Source: Chamaelirium japonicum
Lineage: Eukaryota; Streptophyta; Magnoliopsida; Liliales; Melanthiaceae
Reading direction: 5' to 3'
Assembly (NCBI GenBank): GCA_947650365.1
Contig: OX393555.1
Location: forward strand, 77,815,995-77,879,994
DNA: 64,000 nucleotides
In this document: in pieces, positions 36,520 through 48,010 of the stretch
Layout: every line of letters begins with the position of its first letter
How positions within the stretch are numbered: the first letter of the stretch is position 1
Position numbers and translations under genes: made by a program
Notes under the pieces: model-generated
The model's database searches: none
Seen by the model: only the letters and a program-made list of their open reading frames with translations
Told to the model about the DNA's origin: nothing

Positions 36520-38430
36520 ATGGTTCCTGTGAGAACGCCCAACGACCACACGGTTAAAAGCTGTGCTCCTCGAGGATACCCTGATGGCTCTGGCCACGTG
36601 GGAACAGAAACAAGCAAAAGTCCACACCGGGTTTACACACAGCGGACCACACGCCGAAGCCTTCCAACCCCCTGTCCCACTCAGTGACTAGCTCCTTTTG
36701 GAGATGTTGGCCACTCAGCGGGCTATGATGGACAAACTGGCACGATTGCACCAGGTTTCAACGGCGAGCCGAAGGACTGATCTCTCCCTTGGGCTCACCC
36801 CACGGAGGGGAGGATCAGCTATCCCGCCCCAACATCCGGGAGTGTCGGTGGGGACCGCTCCCCCTACACGACCTCCTGCGGCCTCAGTGTCACTTCAACC
36901 CACGATGGCACCCCCATGGCGGGCATCCCAATAGGAGCCCCCTATGGAGGACGCAGCGGTGCATAGGGTGAAGGCGACCGCACTCAAGCGATCGCAGTGA
37001 CTCATGACCCAACGCTCCAACAACAAGCCAACCCCGCTAACGCCCCCCCCCCCCTCCCCCCGCCGACGAAGCTGAAGTACAAACTCGGACGAATCGGAGG
37101 CGAGGTCTCGAGGGCGAGATCGCAACCCCGGCCATCGATGTAAGAGCGAGCCCGCCGAGGAGCTACCTCGGGCGGAGGCTCAAGAGATAACGGCCTCTCA
37201 CCGACCTACCCCGGCATCAAGGCAACAATCGGAGAGGCGACATAACAGTTGCTAGGAGATCACTCTCGAGTATCGCCATGATAAGGGCCCAAATCGGCCT
37301 AGGGGGAGCGTGCATGACCACTTAGGGCCTGCGCAGCCGCCTATGGGAGGTCCTCCCGGGCGCTGGCAGCTACCTAACATGCCCGTCGACTTCTTAGAAA
37401 ACCTTGCTGCTCGTGGAGGGAGCTCGCCCTTCACGAGCGAAGTCCACCAAGGGGGTTTCCCTCAGCACTGGACCCCGCCAAAGTTTGTACTATTCGATGG
37501 GTCCCAATATCCCGTGGACTACCTCCTGGCTTACTGGAAATTGTTGTTCTTCCGGGATCAGGACCATGTCTTGTACCGGGCATTTCTCAGCAGCTTGACC
37601 GGCTCGGCTTTGAACTGGTTCCATAAGATGCCCTCCTGTTCCATTCCGAACTTCCCCACTCTCTCTGTGCTATTCTTGGAGCAGTATCACTACAATCGGC
37701 AACCCCCAAAAAGGATCGAGTCACTATTCACCCTAACCATGGGGGCTCGAGAGACCCTCTGATATTTCTCGATGCGGTTTCGCAGTGCCTAACTCACCCT
37801 GGAGGACTCAGCTAGGCAAGATCACACAGCGGTGAGTGCCTTCAAGAGCGCACTTCCTGAAGGGAGCAAGCTTCACGATGCGCTCGTTATCTCCGACCCT
37901 CGCACAATGGTTGAGCTCTTTGCCCTTGTCCAGCAGCACATCAAACTCAAAGATGTGGTGCTCGACCGAAAGGGGAAGACGGTCAAGCAGAGGCCTTCAC
38001 CTGCTTTGCGACCTCTCATCGTTAAAGCCGTGGAACGGTGCGAGGTGCCCCCGGCGGTGCCGACACCCAACCCCCCAGTAACTCCGGTTGCGTAGCCCTT
38101 GGAGGTTCCGATCACTGCGACCGGAAGATCAGCGAATTGGTGCCTGCCTCTAGGATCGGGAGAGAGGGATTTCACCATGATGACCCTCTCTCCTGGGCAG
38201 ATACTGCACCAGGTCAGGAGTGAGACATTCGTCCAGTACCCCCCTCCTCTTCAGCCGGGCGAGCCTGGCTCCACCAACAAGACCCGGTGGTGCGCGTTCC
38301 ATAGAGGCACTGGGCACCACACCAATTGGTGCTGATCTTTGAGAAATCATCTGGAGGACCTCATTGCTCTGGGTCTTTTGGACCAGTTCATCAAGCCACC
38401 AAGGCGATTCGAGGTGGTTCCCGTATGAGT
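36520..38430 (+). pseudogene. gag: gag, Tat-like element 3
   Basis: An ATG at 36520 opens MVPVRTPNDH. After a frameshift near 36690 the main frame carries a gag core (FVLFDGSQYPVDYLLAYWKL, LYRAFLSSLTGSALNWFHKM, 37490-37640; HTAVSAFKSALPEGSKLHDA, 37820). A zinc knuckle WCAFHRGTGHHTNWC (38289) has CX2HX4HX4C spacing, followed by HLEDLIALGLLDQF. In-frame stops at 37760-37762, in the next 40 bases and after the knuckle inactivate it. A homopolymer C run at 37038 is also present. Confidence 0.85.
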
Positions 38431-38497
38431 CCCTCGAGAAGGAGATCGATCAGGACCAACGGAACCTGCTATACCACTACCTCACCCGGGCGGGCCC

Positions 38498-39613
38498 ATG
38501 ATCTGCCATACCATCACCGGGTGCTTGGGCAAGCTATGGTCCAGCAATGAAGCTCGATGGCAAGTGAGAGAAGTGGAGCGAATACAAAAGGTGCACTCAA
38601 TCTCCCTGATCCCTACTTTGCTTCAAACAACAAGATTGGAAGCTCGCGACTTCTTATGGTTCTCAGAAGATGATATGGTCGGGGTCGTTACCCCACATAA
38701 TGACCCCCTCGTCATACGCCTTATGATGGCCAATATAGAAGTACGGTATATCTTGGTAGATTCCGGGAGTACCGTGGATATCCTCTTCTTGTCGGCTTTC
38801 TAACGATTAGGATTGCGACAAGTTGATTTGTCTCCATCAACGGGCTCCCTTAGCGGCTTTACGGGTGAGGTCACCAAAGTGGTAGGGGAGATCACCCTGA
38901 CTATGACAGCGGACCCTGAGGTTCGGTAAGCCTGCTTTGCTGTGGTCGATAGACAGTCCGCGTTCAATGCCATCCTTGGGCGACCTTAGCTGAGGCAAAT
39001 GAATGCGGTGTCCTCACCTAATCACCAGGACCTCAAATTCCCTACTCCAACAGGGGTTATGGTCATCCGGGGTGATCAGGTCGCTACTACTAGATGCGAG
39101 CAGGACGTCCACCACCTCACCACCATTGGAACCTCAGAGGCCAAGAGGCTGGCACCCTCCTACCAGTTAGCTACCACTCCGTGCGAACTTCCAGATGATC
39201 CAATAACAACTCCCCAACCTTGCGAGATACCCACTTCACCCCCGTGGATGGACCACCCGGGTGGGAGTGGTGTTAGTCGAGAGCATGGTATGGGAGGTCG
39301 CCTAGGAGATGCTGCAAGGGGAAAATTTCTTATTACAGAGCCCCTCCAAGAGATAGATGTCGGAGATAATGGGATTCTAAGGGTTATCCACATTGGGACG
39401 TCATTGACTGAGGTCGAGGTATTATCCTTGATAAAACTTCTCAAATATTACTACGACGTGTTCGCATCGAGATTTGTCGACATGCCTAGGATCGACCCAG
39501 AGATCACCTGCCACCACTTGCACACTCTGCGTGACTTTCCTTCGATCAAGCAGAAAGCTCGGCATCTCTCAGCCATAAAGGCCGCCACAGTCGCGGCAGA
39601 GGTGGAAAGCTAG
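38498..39613 (+). pseudogene. protease and pol linker, Tat-like element 3
   Basis: SEDDMVGVVTPHNDPLVIRL leads to DSGSTVDILF near 38760, the aspartic protease active site. FNAILGRP and MNAVSSPNHQDLKFPT mark the end of the domain, as in other Tat elements. Stops follow SAF (38801), PEVR (about 38928) and ILGRP. The linker 38999-39613 (ALEAEVLSLIKLLKYYYDVFAS type) leads into RT. A 1-bp shift near 39613 separates it from RT. Confidence 0.85.
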
Positions 39614-39639
39614 AGTGGGCTGGATTCATCCGAGAGGCG

Positions 39640-40700
39640 CACTTCCCTAAGTGGATCTCCAACATCGTTGGCTGCCAAAGAAGAGCGGATCCATCAGGGT
39701 GTGTATAGACTTCTCCAACCTCAACAAAGCATGCCCGAAAGATTGGTTCCCCCTCCCTAGGATCGGAGCTCTGGTCGACACGGCTGTTGGGTTCCGAGCT
39801 CTCTCTTTCATGGACGGGTATTTTAGATATAATCAGATACCCCTCTATGTCGATGATTATGAGAAGACCGCTTTCTATTCTGGAGCAGGGTATCAGAAGC
39901 TATTTTGCTATCGGGTGATGCCTTTCGAACTCAAGAACGCCGGAGCGACCTACCAAAGGTTAGTCACCTACATGTTTAAAGATCAGATCGGTAAAAATAT
40001 CGAGGTCTATGTAGACGACCTCTTGGTGACGATCTGGGAGCGGGAAGGGCATGTCACCTACTTCAGAGAAGTTTTTGACGTCTTGAGGAAATTCCAAATG
40101 AGGTTGAACCCAGCGAAGTATGCATTCGGAGTGACCTCTGGAAAGTTCTTGGGATACCTGGTCACCCATCGTGGGATCGAGGCTGATCCCAAGCAAATCA
40201 GAGCACTCATCGAGATACCCTCACCAAAGACACGGTAGGAGGTCCAGAGGCTGAGCGGACGAATCGCGGTACTGAATCACTTCATTTCAAAGTCCTCCGA
40301 TAGTTGCCAGCTTTTATTCGAATTACTCCTCATGGGAGCTGACATTCGCTGGGATGAGAAGTACGAGCTCACGTTCAAGAAAGTCAAAGATTATCTGGCT
40401 AGGCCCCCCATTTTAGCAGCACCCAAAGTAGGAGACGAGCTCGGCGTCTATCTCTCCGTTACCGAACGTGTGGTAAGGGGGGTCTTTGTTTTGAAAGAAG
40501 CAAAGCTAGAAAGGCCCGTATACTTTGTGAGCCAAACCATGCTCCCTACCGAGCTCCTGTACCGACCAATCGAGAAGGTCGCTCTAGCCTTGGTCTTGAC
40601 CGCAAAAAGCTCCATACCTACTTCTCGATGTATTCCATCAAAGTCATCATGGAGCACCCCTTGAAGAGCGTGCTCTCAAAGCCTTCGGTGGCCGAGAGGC
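39640..40700 (+). pseudogene. reverse transcriptase and RNase H, Tat-like element 3
   Basis: Blocks: IRVCIDFSNLNKACPKD (39680), FMDGYFRYNQIPL (39810), VMPFELKNAGATYQRLV (39918), EVYVDDLLV with catalytic YVDD (about 40010), RLNPAKYAFGV (40100), LVTHRGIEADPKQI (40160), then connection and first RNase H (RPVYFVSQTMLPTE, 40515). TAG at 40237 and a frameshift near 40600 break the frame. Confidence 0.9.
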
Positions 40701-40707
40701 TTTATCG

Positions 40708-41290
40708 GTGGTCTACCGAGCTTACCGTTTATGGACTGGAGTACGTCCCGCGAACCATAGTCAAAGGCAAGCTCTTGCCAACTTCTTGGCGGACTTCCCT
40801 TTGGAAGAGCCAATCCCTTCCGAGGAGGATGAGCCAACTGAGGCATACCCTAGGAAGGCAAGGTTTCTGGGCGAGCCAAGGGAGTCCTCCCAGGCCGAGC
40901 GAACATCTACGGAAGATTGGGAGCTCTTCGTCGATGGCTCATCCAACGCATCCGGAGCAGGGATCAGGGTCATGCTAATCACCAAAGAGGTAATCCTTGA
41001 GAAATCCATTCGGCTTGATTTTACCGCCACCAACAATGAAGCCGAATACAAGGCACTCTTAGCGTGTTTAGAGCTCGCCGAAGAGGTTGGCGCCAGGAAG
41101 TTGAAGGTCTTCAGTGATTCCCAATTGATCGTTTGCCAAATCAATGGCGACTACGCCTCTCGAGACACATGAATGGCGAGCTACATGGACTTGATTTCGT
41201 TCGAGCAAATCTCCCAATCCTATAATAAACGGGTTGATGCCCTGGCCAACGCGGCCTCCCTACTAGGAGGTACCGAAGCTTGGTAGATAA
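40708..41290 (+). pseudogene. second (archaeal-type) RNase H, Tat-like element 3
   Basis: LFVDGSSNASGAGI (catalytic D, 40923), FTATNNEAEYKALL (E), KVFSDSQLIVCQINGDY (D) and, after a stop at 41170, VDALANAAS (final D). This duplicated RNase H after the gypsy one is diagnostic of Tat-lineage elements. The blocks are well conserved, but the frame differs from RT and is closed at 41170. Confidence 0.87.
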
Positions 41291-42606
41291 TTATCGAAGT
41301 GCAGGACCGCTCCTAGATCCAACTTGGTGAGAGCGTAGTAAATCAAATCTCATCTGAGGTACTGCCCACATGTTGGACCGCGCCGATCATTCGCTACCTT
41401 CAGAAAGGCGAGCTTCCTGACGACAGAGAAGAAGCCTGGCAAATGGAGAATCGTGCTGGCCACTATCTCATTCACTAGGACCGTCTCTTTCGAAAGTCCT
41501 TCGACGGGCCCAATCTCAGATGTGTGGAGTCCTGAGAAGCCGATGAAGTGCTAGGTTGCATCCACTCTGGTCAGTTCGGCAATCACACCGGTGGGCGGTC
41601 TCTAGACGGAAAGGTAAGGAGGCAGGGGTACTGGTAGCCCACACTCGAGCAAGACGTCTTGAAGGTCGCCCAAAGATGTGTCCAGTGCCAGAAGCATGCC
41701 ACAGTCAACCACATGCCCACAGAAGAGCTGCACCCCTTGGTGAGCCCCTGGCCTTTCCAACAATGGGGGCTCGACATAGTGGGACTTTTTCTCATGTCGA
41801 TGCAGTAAAAAAAGTTTATCTTGGTAGCCACGGACTACTTCACCAAATGGGTGGAAGCGGTCCCGCTGGCCAAGATCGGCGAAAACCAAGTAAAGGACTT
41901 CCTTTGGAAGAACATTTTTTGTAGATTCAGTCTACCCTGGGTACTCATCACTGACAATAGTCGCCAGTTCGACAATCACTTGATCAAAATCTTTTGCGCC
42001 GAATATGAAGTCGACCTGAGATTCTCCTCTCCGAGGTACCCCTAGAGCAACGGGCAAGCCGAGGCCACAAATTGAGTAATCTTAGACAACCTAAAGAAAA
42101 GGTTGGAAGGGAAGAAAGGCCTGTGAGAAAAAGAGCTCGACATGGTGCTGTGGGCTTATCGGACCACTCCACGTCGCTCAACGAACGAATCACCCTTCAG
42201 CCTCGCCTACGGGTGTGAGGCCATTTTACCTGTGGAAGCCGATTTGCTAACAGAGCGAAGGCTCACCACGGGCGAAGTCAACAACAATAATCTACTCGTC
42301 GACTCTCTCGATTAACTCAAAAAGCAAAGGGAGCATGCCAACCTACACCTCACGGATACAGACAGGAAATGAAGCGTGCCTATGATAAGAGAGTTCGCCA
42401 TCGGGCATCCAAGTCTGTTGACCTGGTGATGTGAAAGGTGTTCGCTAACTCGCAGGAGCCCAATACTGGAAAGCTCACGGCGAACTGGAAGGCCCCTATA
42501 TAGTGCACGAAGCAACAGGATCCGGGGCCTACTGGTTGATGACCGTGGACGGCGACCTCCTGAAGCGACCTTGGAATGCCCTTCACCTTCGAAAGTATTA
42601 TACGTA
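41291..42606 (+). pseudogene. integrase, Tat-like element 3
   Basis: A zinc-binding region (CIHSGQFGNHTG near 41560, VAQRCVQCQKH near 41665, in different frames) is followed by the core: VATDYFTKWVEA (D, 41821), LITDNSRQFDN (D, 41945) and SNGQAEATN (E, 42048). Stops replace codons inside the core (after YP near 42043 and after ATN). The C-terminal chromo-free tail ends at LHLRKYYT near 42606. Inactive. Confidence 0.85.
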
Positions 42607-43428
42607 GCGCATATGCGCCATCCTGTAAATCGTGTTTTAAGAATAGAAGATGTTTTGATTTCAAGATGAGTCACTTGAGTATGAGCTCAGAAAAAGTCAT
42701 CCGTAGAGCAGCAACCAAGGGATCGATCACACGTAGTCAACTCACACGTAGCACCATCAAAGTATAGTCCACCGTTGTACAGACTTAAAGCCAGATCGGG
42801 GTTCTCAGTGGCCGTCTCGAGCGACCTTGAGATCGCTGGGGAAGTTCGCTGTCTAGGGGACTTTAAACATGACCGGGGTCCTTCGTATTCACGCACTGTG
42901 ATCGGAAGCACCCCAGGATCATCTAGGGAAACCTAAATGGGCGACCACCCTTTTAGGCGACCTGAACATCCCTTGGTAACCCCTCGAATCTCGGACTTGG
43001 CAAAGTCGTAAGAAGATGCGAGACCGCCGTGTCAATCTAAGGGCATGTCCAGTTACCAAGGTTTCAGGGGGTAATTAACCCGACAGGGGGCAGCTAGCAC
43101 TTTAATTTTTCTTTAAAAATAAAGTTTTGAATCTCTGAGCTTAGGAAGTTTTCGAGTTATTCGATTTGTTGTTTTATGTTTTTCCGAGCTCGGAGATCAT
43201 GTGGGGTTTTTATTGTGCATATCATGTTTTTCACTTGCATCTTTTTTAGATCGGAGCTTTCTTAAAACGAATTAGCTGCCTCGTCCGGGGTATGACACTC
43301 AAGACCGCTGAAACAACATCAAAAGCAAACTCGGAGATAGAGAGAAAGAGCAGAACTGAGACAGGCGAGCTAAGAAAGATTCATTTCATTCCAAAAAAAC
43401 AAGATTACATCAAGGGGGATAGCGGGCT
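42607..43428. other. spacer between pol and antisense gene, element 3
   Basis: About 820 bp. No tandem array like that of elements 1 and 4 was seen, and nothing coding was recognised. A GGCGACCACCCTTTTAGGCG segment lies near 42940. Confidence 0.6.
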
Positions 43429-46017
43429 TATGGTTTGCTTGTATCCGCCCAGCTGTCGTCCCCTCGGCGCCTCTTCTTCGACCTCTCGGTCTTGTATTTT
43501 TCAACAACAGCAGCGGTGCCTTTCTTGAGGAGATCGTCCAGCTGGGCTTGGAGGCGGCTCTACTGGGCCTGGAGGCCTTTGGCGTGCGCTTCCCTCATTG
43601 CGGCGATCTCTGCCTTCAAGGCAGTTACCTCGCTCTGGAGTTGAGCTGCCTTCTTTTGGGCTGCCTCTTTTGCTCAGGTCGCCTCCTCCTGGCTCGCTCT
43701 CGTCACTTGGAGCTGGGAAACAGAGCAGATTTACGCCTTCTTGACGATCGCCAGCCCCGATACCAGGGTAGCGACCCTCTGGCGCAGCTCCTCCGCCTCC
43801 GACCTCAGCTCCTCGGAGTGACTTGCCCACTGAAGCTGGTGAATGTGCTCATCCACCTTGCATTCGGAGTCCCACAGAGAGTCGTCAAACAAAGCAATGG
43901 GGGTTCTCCCCGCGGTAGCGACCTCCTCGGCCAGGGCCTGGCTTTTCTTCTCTACCTAGGAAAGATAGGGTGAGTAAATAAGGAGTAAAATCACAAGGCC
44001 GAGAGCAAGGTGAGTGCATTACCTCCACGAGCTAATCACGAATCGCTGCGAATAGAGCTCGAGCGAAGATGTTGCGGTCGAAGATCTGCCACAGATAATG
44101 GGGAGCCCTGCCTTCCTCGATCGAGGAATGGGCAGCCTCCCGATCACTTGGCCCATTGGGGCCCGGGCCGGAAACCAAGAGGGGAGTCGGCATCACGGTC
44201 ATCGGAGTCGGAGGGGGAGTCTCCCAAGTACGACCTTCCCCACCTTGCAGGCTGGGGTGGCTCACCCTTGCACCCTCGACCTCTGACCCTAAGCTCGAGG
44301 ACTCGAAACCTATTTCCACCAAGGAGGGGAACTTATAAACTAAGTCCCCCAGGTCCCCCTGGGAGCCCGCTCCGACCGGATCTGACTTAGCAGGCAGGCT
44401 AAGTGGAACCAGGCACGCAGAGGGGGGGACGAGGGTCGCAGCTGAGGCTAGAGCATCCAGCTCGCTTCCTATCAAAGCATCTGCCCTGAGGGTTGGCAGC
44501 GGAACTTCGCCTTACAAGGCCTCCGTCCCAGCAACGGTGGTGGGAGTTCCCAACCCGCTGTCCCCCGGAGCGATCACACCCGGGGTTTGTGATGGAACTC
44601 CGCCTGGTAGGGCCCTCAACCCCACTACCTGAGTCGAGGAAGGCAGGACGGGAAGCTGCTCGACTTGGGCAACGACGCTGGAGGTAGCTCAAGGAGGAGA
44701 AGGTGAGCTATCGGGCTCTTTATCCTCAGAGGTTGTCCAGTCGATCTCTGAGTTCAGCCCCGACACCTCAAGGACCTTCTGCCACTACTCCGCCTGCGCA
44801 CTGGGAGCAGAGGGCTGCGTCGGCTTCTACTTCTTCTTCTTTCCTTGGCTCTCTATCTCTGGCATCATCACCGCCACTCGGAGCGGGACTGAAAGGTCAC
44901 CAGGAAAATTTCCCATAAGTATGCGAGCCATCCCAGACTCGACCTCCGTCATGGACAGCAAGAGCTCGATGCTCGGGTCATCGGACTCAAGAAATAGCAA
45001 CTTGTGTTTGATAGTGGGAGGGGAGTTGATTACCGACCTGTGCCGGTATCCTGGCGAGGAAGTGGCGGGGGAGGAGCAGTCTCACCCTGGCCGAGCATCT
45101 CTAGGGTATCGAGGTCGTCGAAACAAATAGGGGAGGCCCGCTTCCATCCGGCCTTCTTCCAGGGTTGTCACCCTGGCCCCCTGCTCCCCTGCTGGTCCCC
45201 GCCTTGGGTGGGGGAACAATCTTCTTCTTCCGGGCGATCTTCTACTTGAGCAGAATGGCGCCCGTCTTCCCGTCCTTTATCTAGAAAGCAAAGTCCGGGG
45301 TGATAATTTTTTCTGGAGTCCACCCTCCTAAGTAGTGGACGATGGCCTCGTCGAGTGATCGTTCCCTTGCGGGATCGATGCACTTTTTCTTTCCCGCCCT
45401 GTAGAAGGCAATCTTCTGGAAGACGGATTGGGAGGGTGTCCCCATATTGGGGGGAACCCCACTGAAGCACCCTTGACACCCGCCCACGGCGACAAAGGGG
45501 TAGTCCTTCCAGTACCGATCCTTGCTCTTGATCGTGGTGAAGGGGAGGAACTCGCCCGGCCTCCCAGCGAAGTAGAATACCCCATAGCCTACATTGCTGT
45601 AAACCGGCCCGGGCTTCAGGAACCACTTCTTGAGCAGGTAGCTCAAGGGGATCCCCACCTTTAGAGCGGCCTCGAGCTGGGAGAGCCCGAATAGCACGCC
45701 CCACAAGTTCCCGGTGAGTTAGGCAGGACAAAGCCCCGTCAGCTCCAAGAACTCCCTAGCGAGGTACTTCAAAAGAAGCCTGAGCCCGGACCACAGCAGT
45801 CCCACAGAAACCACTATGCCCTTGGGCGGCCTCCTCGAGAGCGGTATCTCGATGATAAGGATCTGGCCAGGGAAGTCGATGGCCGCCCTAATGTTGTTGC
45901 CCACCGGCAGACCGACGGGGTCTTTAAGCTAAACCACCGTCGTCTCTTGGATGGGCTCCGAGGCTTTGCCTCCTTGGCTGGGGACGACGGGAGCAGGAGC
46001 AGCAGAGGAGTCACCAT
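43429..46017 (-). pseudogene. antisense auxiliary gene of Tat-like element 3 (decayed)
   Basis: Minus-strand blocks between an ATG near 46017 and TAA at 43431: a Ser/Ala N-terminus (45929-46060), NIRAAIDFPGQILIIEIPL (45895), LLKYLAREFLELTGL, then GVFYFAGRPGEFLPF and KSKDRYWKDYPFVAV (45580-45480). An intron 44022-43956 (GTAATG..CTAG) precedes a final coiled-coil exon (KKAAQLQSEVTALKAEIAAM, DDLLKKGTAAVVEKYKTERS) with a basic tail. The globular part differs from the element 4 protein. It resembles the putative gypsy-type transposon (Transposase_28) proteins by pattern only. Stops and frameshifts are present. Confidence 0.7.
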
Positions 46018-46033
46018 TGGAGGAGGAGAAGAG
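46018..46033 (+). promoter_or_regulatory. polypurine tract, element 3
   Basis: GGAGGAGGAGAAGAG directly precedes TGCTAAAG, the inferred start of the 3' LTR. This is the expected plus-strand primer position. It coincides with the start of the antisense gene's coding region. Confidence 0.65.
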
Positions 46034-46098
46034 TGCTAAAGCGAGCTGCGAAAGAGAGCTATTTTTGCAGTAAGAAGTAAAAATCCTCACCCACTCCC

Positions 46099-46106
46099 TA
46101 TTTATA
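46099..46106 (-). promoter_or_regulatory. antisense TATA box in the element 3 LTR
   Basis: TATAAATA on the minus strand lies about 85 bp upstream of the antisense ATG at 46017. The arrangement is the same as TATATAA (52001) and ATG (52109) in the young element. Confidence 0.6.
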
Positions 46107-46420
46107 GGCGCATTGAAGGCAAGTGAATCGGGCGGCATTTAATGATCGAGTACGGCGGGCGAGGTGGCACAGCGGCAGCCAATGCGACGGATTTCGCCTC
46201 CCCATCAGAACGCGATGCGTGTCCGCGTGCGTGGGCGAAAATTGAGGCGGCGTCCCCTTTGTCGGGCCCCTGAGCACCCAAGGAGTGACACGCGACACAG
46301 CAGCACCAGAGATCTCATGATGAGATTCGGCGCCTCGGGCCCCGATCCTGCACTGTATTTAATGCGATACAACGAGCGGAGATACAGATCTGCACAGGTG
46401 CAACCTTACCCTTAGGGAAA

Positions 46421-47157
46421 AGCTCTCTACGCAAGGCTGCCTGTGGCTGGTGCCAACAGCCCGCCCAGAGCTGACTCCGACTACTTACGACTAGCTCGCA
46501 CGCGGAGGAGGTCACGCTGCGGCTGGTGCTCACAGCCCACCCGGCACTTGCAGTAGCGGATCGCTGTGTCCCTTGGACAGAGCAACATTTTCCTTGAGGC
46601 CTCATTCGTAAGGTATTGCGAGTCCAAGCTCTCTACGCAAGGCCACCTGTGGCCGGTGCTAACAGCCCGTCCGAAGCTGACCCCGACCGCATACGACTAC
46701 CTCGCACATGGAGGAGGTCGCACCGTGGCTGGTGCTCACAGTCCGCCCGGCGTTTGCAGTAGCAGATCGCTGCGTCCCTTGGATAGAGCAGCATCTTCCT
46801 CGAGGCCTCATTTGTGAGGTACTACGAGTCCAAGCACTCTACGCAAGGCCGCCTGTGGCTGGTGCCAACAGCCAGCCCAGAGCTGACCCTGACCGTATGC
46901 AACTAGCTCACACGTAAAGGAGGTGTGTCGTGGCTGTGCTCGCAGCCCGCCCGACGCTTGTAGTAGCGGATCGCTGCGTCCCTTGTATAGAGCAGCATCT
47001 TCCTCGAGCATGAGGTACTGTAAGTTAAAGCTCTCTACGCAAGGCCGCCTGTGGCTGGTGCCAACAGCCCGCCCGGAGCTGACCCACCGACCGCATGCGA
47101 CTAGCTCGCACACGGAGGAGGTTGCCCGCGACTGGAGCTTACAGGCCACCCGACGCT
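46421..47157. repeat. about 206-bp tandem repeats in the element 3 3' LTR
   Basis: Four units marked by AGCTCTCTACGCAAGGC at 46421, 46627, 46833 (variant) and 47029. Each contains GCCTGTGGCTGGTGCCAACA, CTAGCTCGCACACGGAGGAG and GCTTGCAGTAGCGGATCGCT. The last unit is incomplete. Only one comparable unit is present in the 5' LTR. Confidence 0.9.
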
Positions 47158-48010
47158 TGCTAGAGAGCCATGGCTACAAGGTAATCTACTTGAGTAGGAG
47201 ACTCAATGGAATTGTCCCATGTAACCTAAATACGTTCACAGATTTGATTAGGGTTGATCGCCCTATCAGGATAAGCTGTTTGTATGACAGGGTATGGATG
47301 TCTCCACCACAGTCATTATCAGGCATAGTGTCTGTAGCCGAATGGAACTAACACGATGCACAGATCGATGAGCAGACACCAGTGTCCTAAGCCGTGTTTT
47401 TACTTAGGATAAAATGGTTATAAACCCTGAGGAGCCATGTCTGGTGGGCTAACTAGTTATGTGGTGGTTTGGTGCATCAATGTGTGAGGGTCCAGTTACA
47501 TGACCCAAAACCATGGTGCACTGGGTTACCCGGCTAGCGTCGCATTAGAGTGCCACTCCTGTAGACTATCCACACCCTTAACGGAAGGTGCATTCCTTGG
47601 TCTGACCTACATTGTAATAAACCCTGGTCAGGTGGTCATCAATTGGACTATTGACCAGATCAAGATACTCGGTATAGTAATCGAAGGTACGATGTATGTG
47701 GTCAACCTGGAAGGAACTGAGTTATATGAGCACTCAAGTCTGGTGGTAGTCTCCACCGCTCGGGTTGCATTAGCTAGACAGGATTATAGGTACCCACGTT
47801 AGCTGAAGCGGTTGCATACTCTCTCTAGGATGGTTTCTCCAACTTAAGGCTAACAGTCTTGGTGCTCGAGCCTAGGTAATTTACATTCAATCATATCTGC
47901 ACTTGAGGTGGTGTAGATGTCACGGCGAGAGCAACCTACCTGTTTTAAAAATCCATAAAACAGGTGTTTATTTTTCTGATATTAACTAATTGTGTTTTAA
48001 AAAAATGACC
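47158..48010 (+). mobile_element. copia LTR/leader fragment with internal deletion
   Basis: 47165-47800 matches about 3400-3985 of the solo LTR (GTGTGAGGGTCCAGTTACAT, ACTGGGTTACCCGGCTAGCG). 47805-48010 then matches 16905-17124, the end of the copia leader up to the gag ATG. The rest of the LTR, the primer-binding site and most of the leader are missing between the two. Confidence 0.8.

Larger units (their letters stand above)
35445..47157 (+). mobile_element. Tat-like Ty3/gypsy element 3 (diverged, decayed)
   Basis: The order is LTR, PBS, gag, protease, RT, RNase H, second RNase H, integrase, spacer, antisense auxiliary gene, polypurine tract and LTR. Protein blocks are clearly Tat-type but well diverged from the other two copies, and base composition is higher in GC. 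The 5' boundary is approximate: copia homology ends at 35435 and TGACAG at 35445 is a possible LTR start. The 3' boundary is where copia LTR homology begins (about 47158). Confidence 0.82.
46034..47157 (+). repeat. 3' LTR of Tat-like element 3 (truncated)
   Basis: It begins TGCTAAAG after the polypurine tract, contains the antisense TATA (46099-46106) and a four-unit tandem array, and is cut at about 47158 by copia LTR sequence. The sense TATA and R/U5 seen in the 5' LTR (36232-36494) are missing. Confidence 0.7.

Noticed and set aside
45168..45731. 187-codon minus-strand frame
   Set aside because: Overlaps the frame 45281-45706 that carries the YFAGRPGEF and RYWKDYPF blocks; composition is Arg/Gly-rich as expected for a shifted GC-rich frame.
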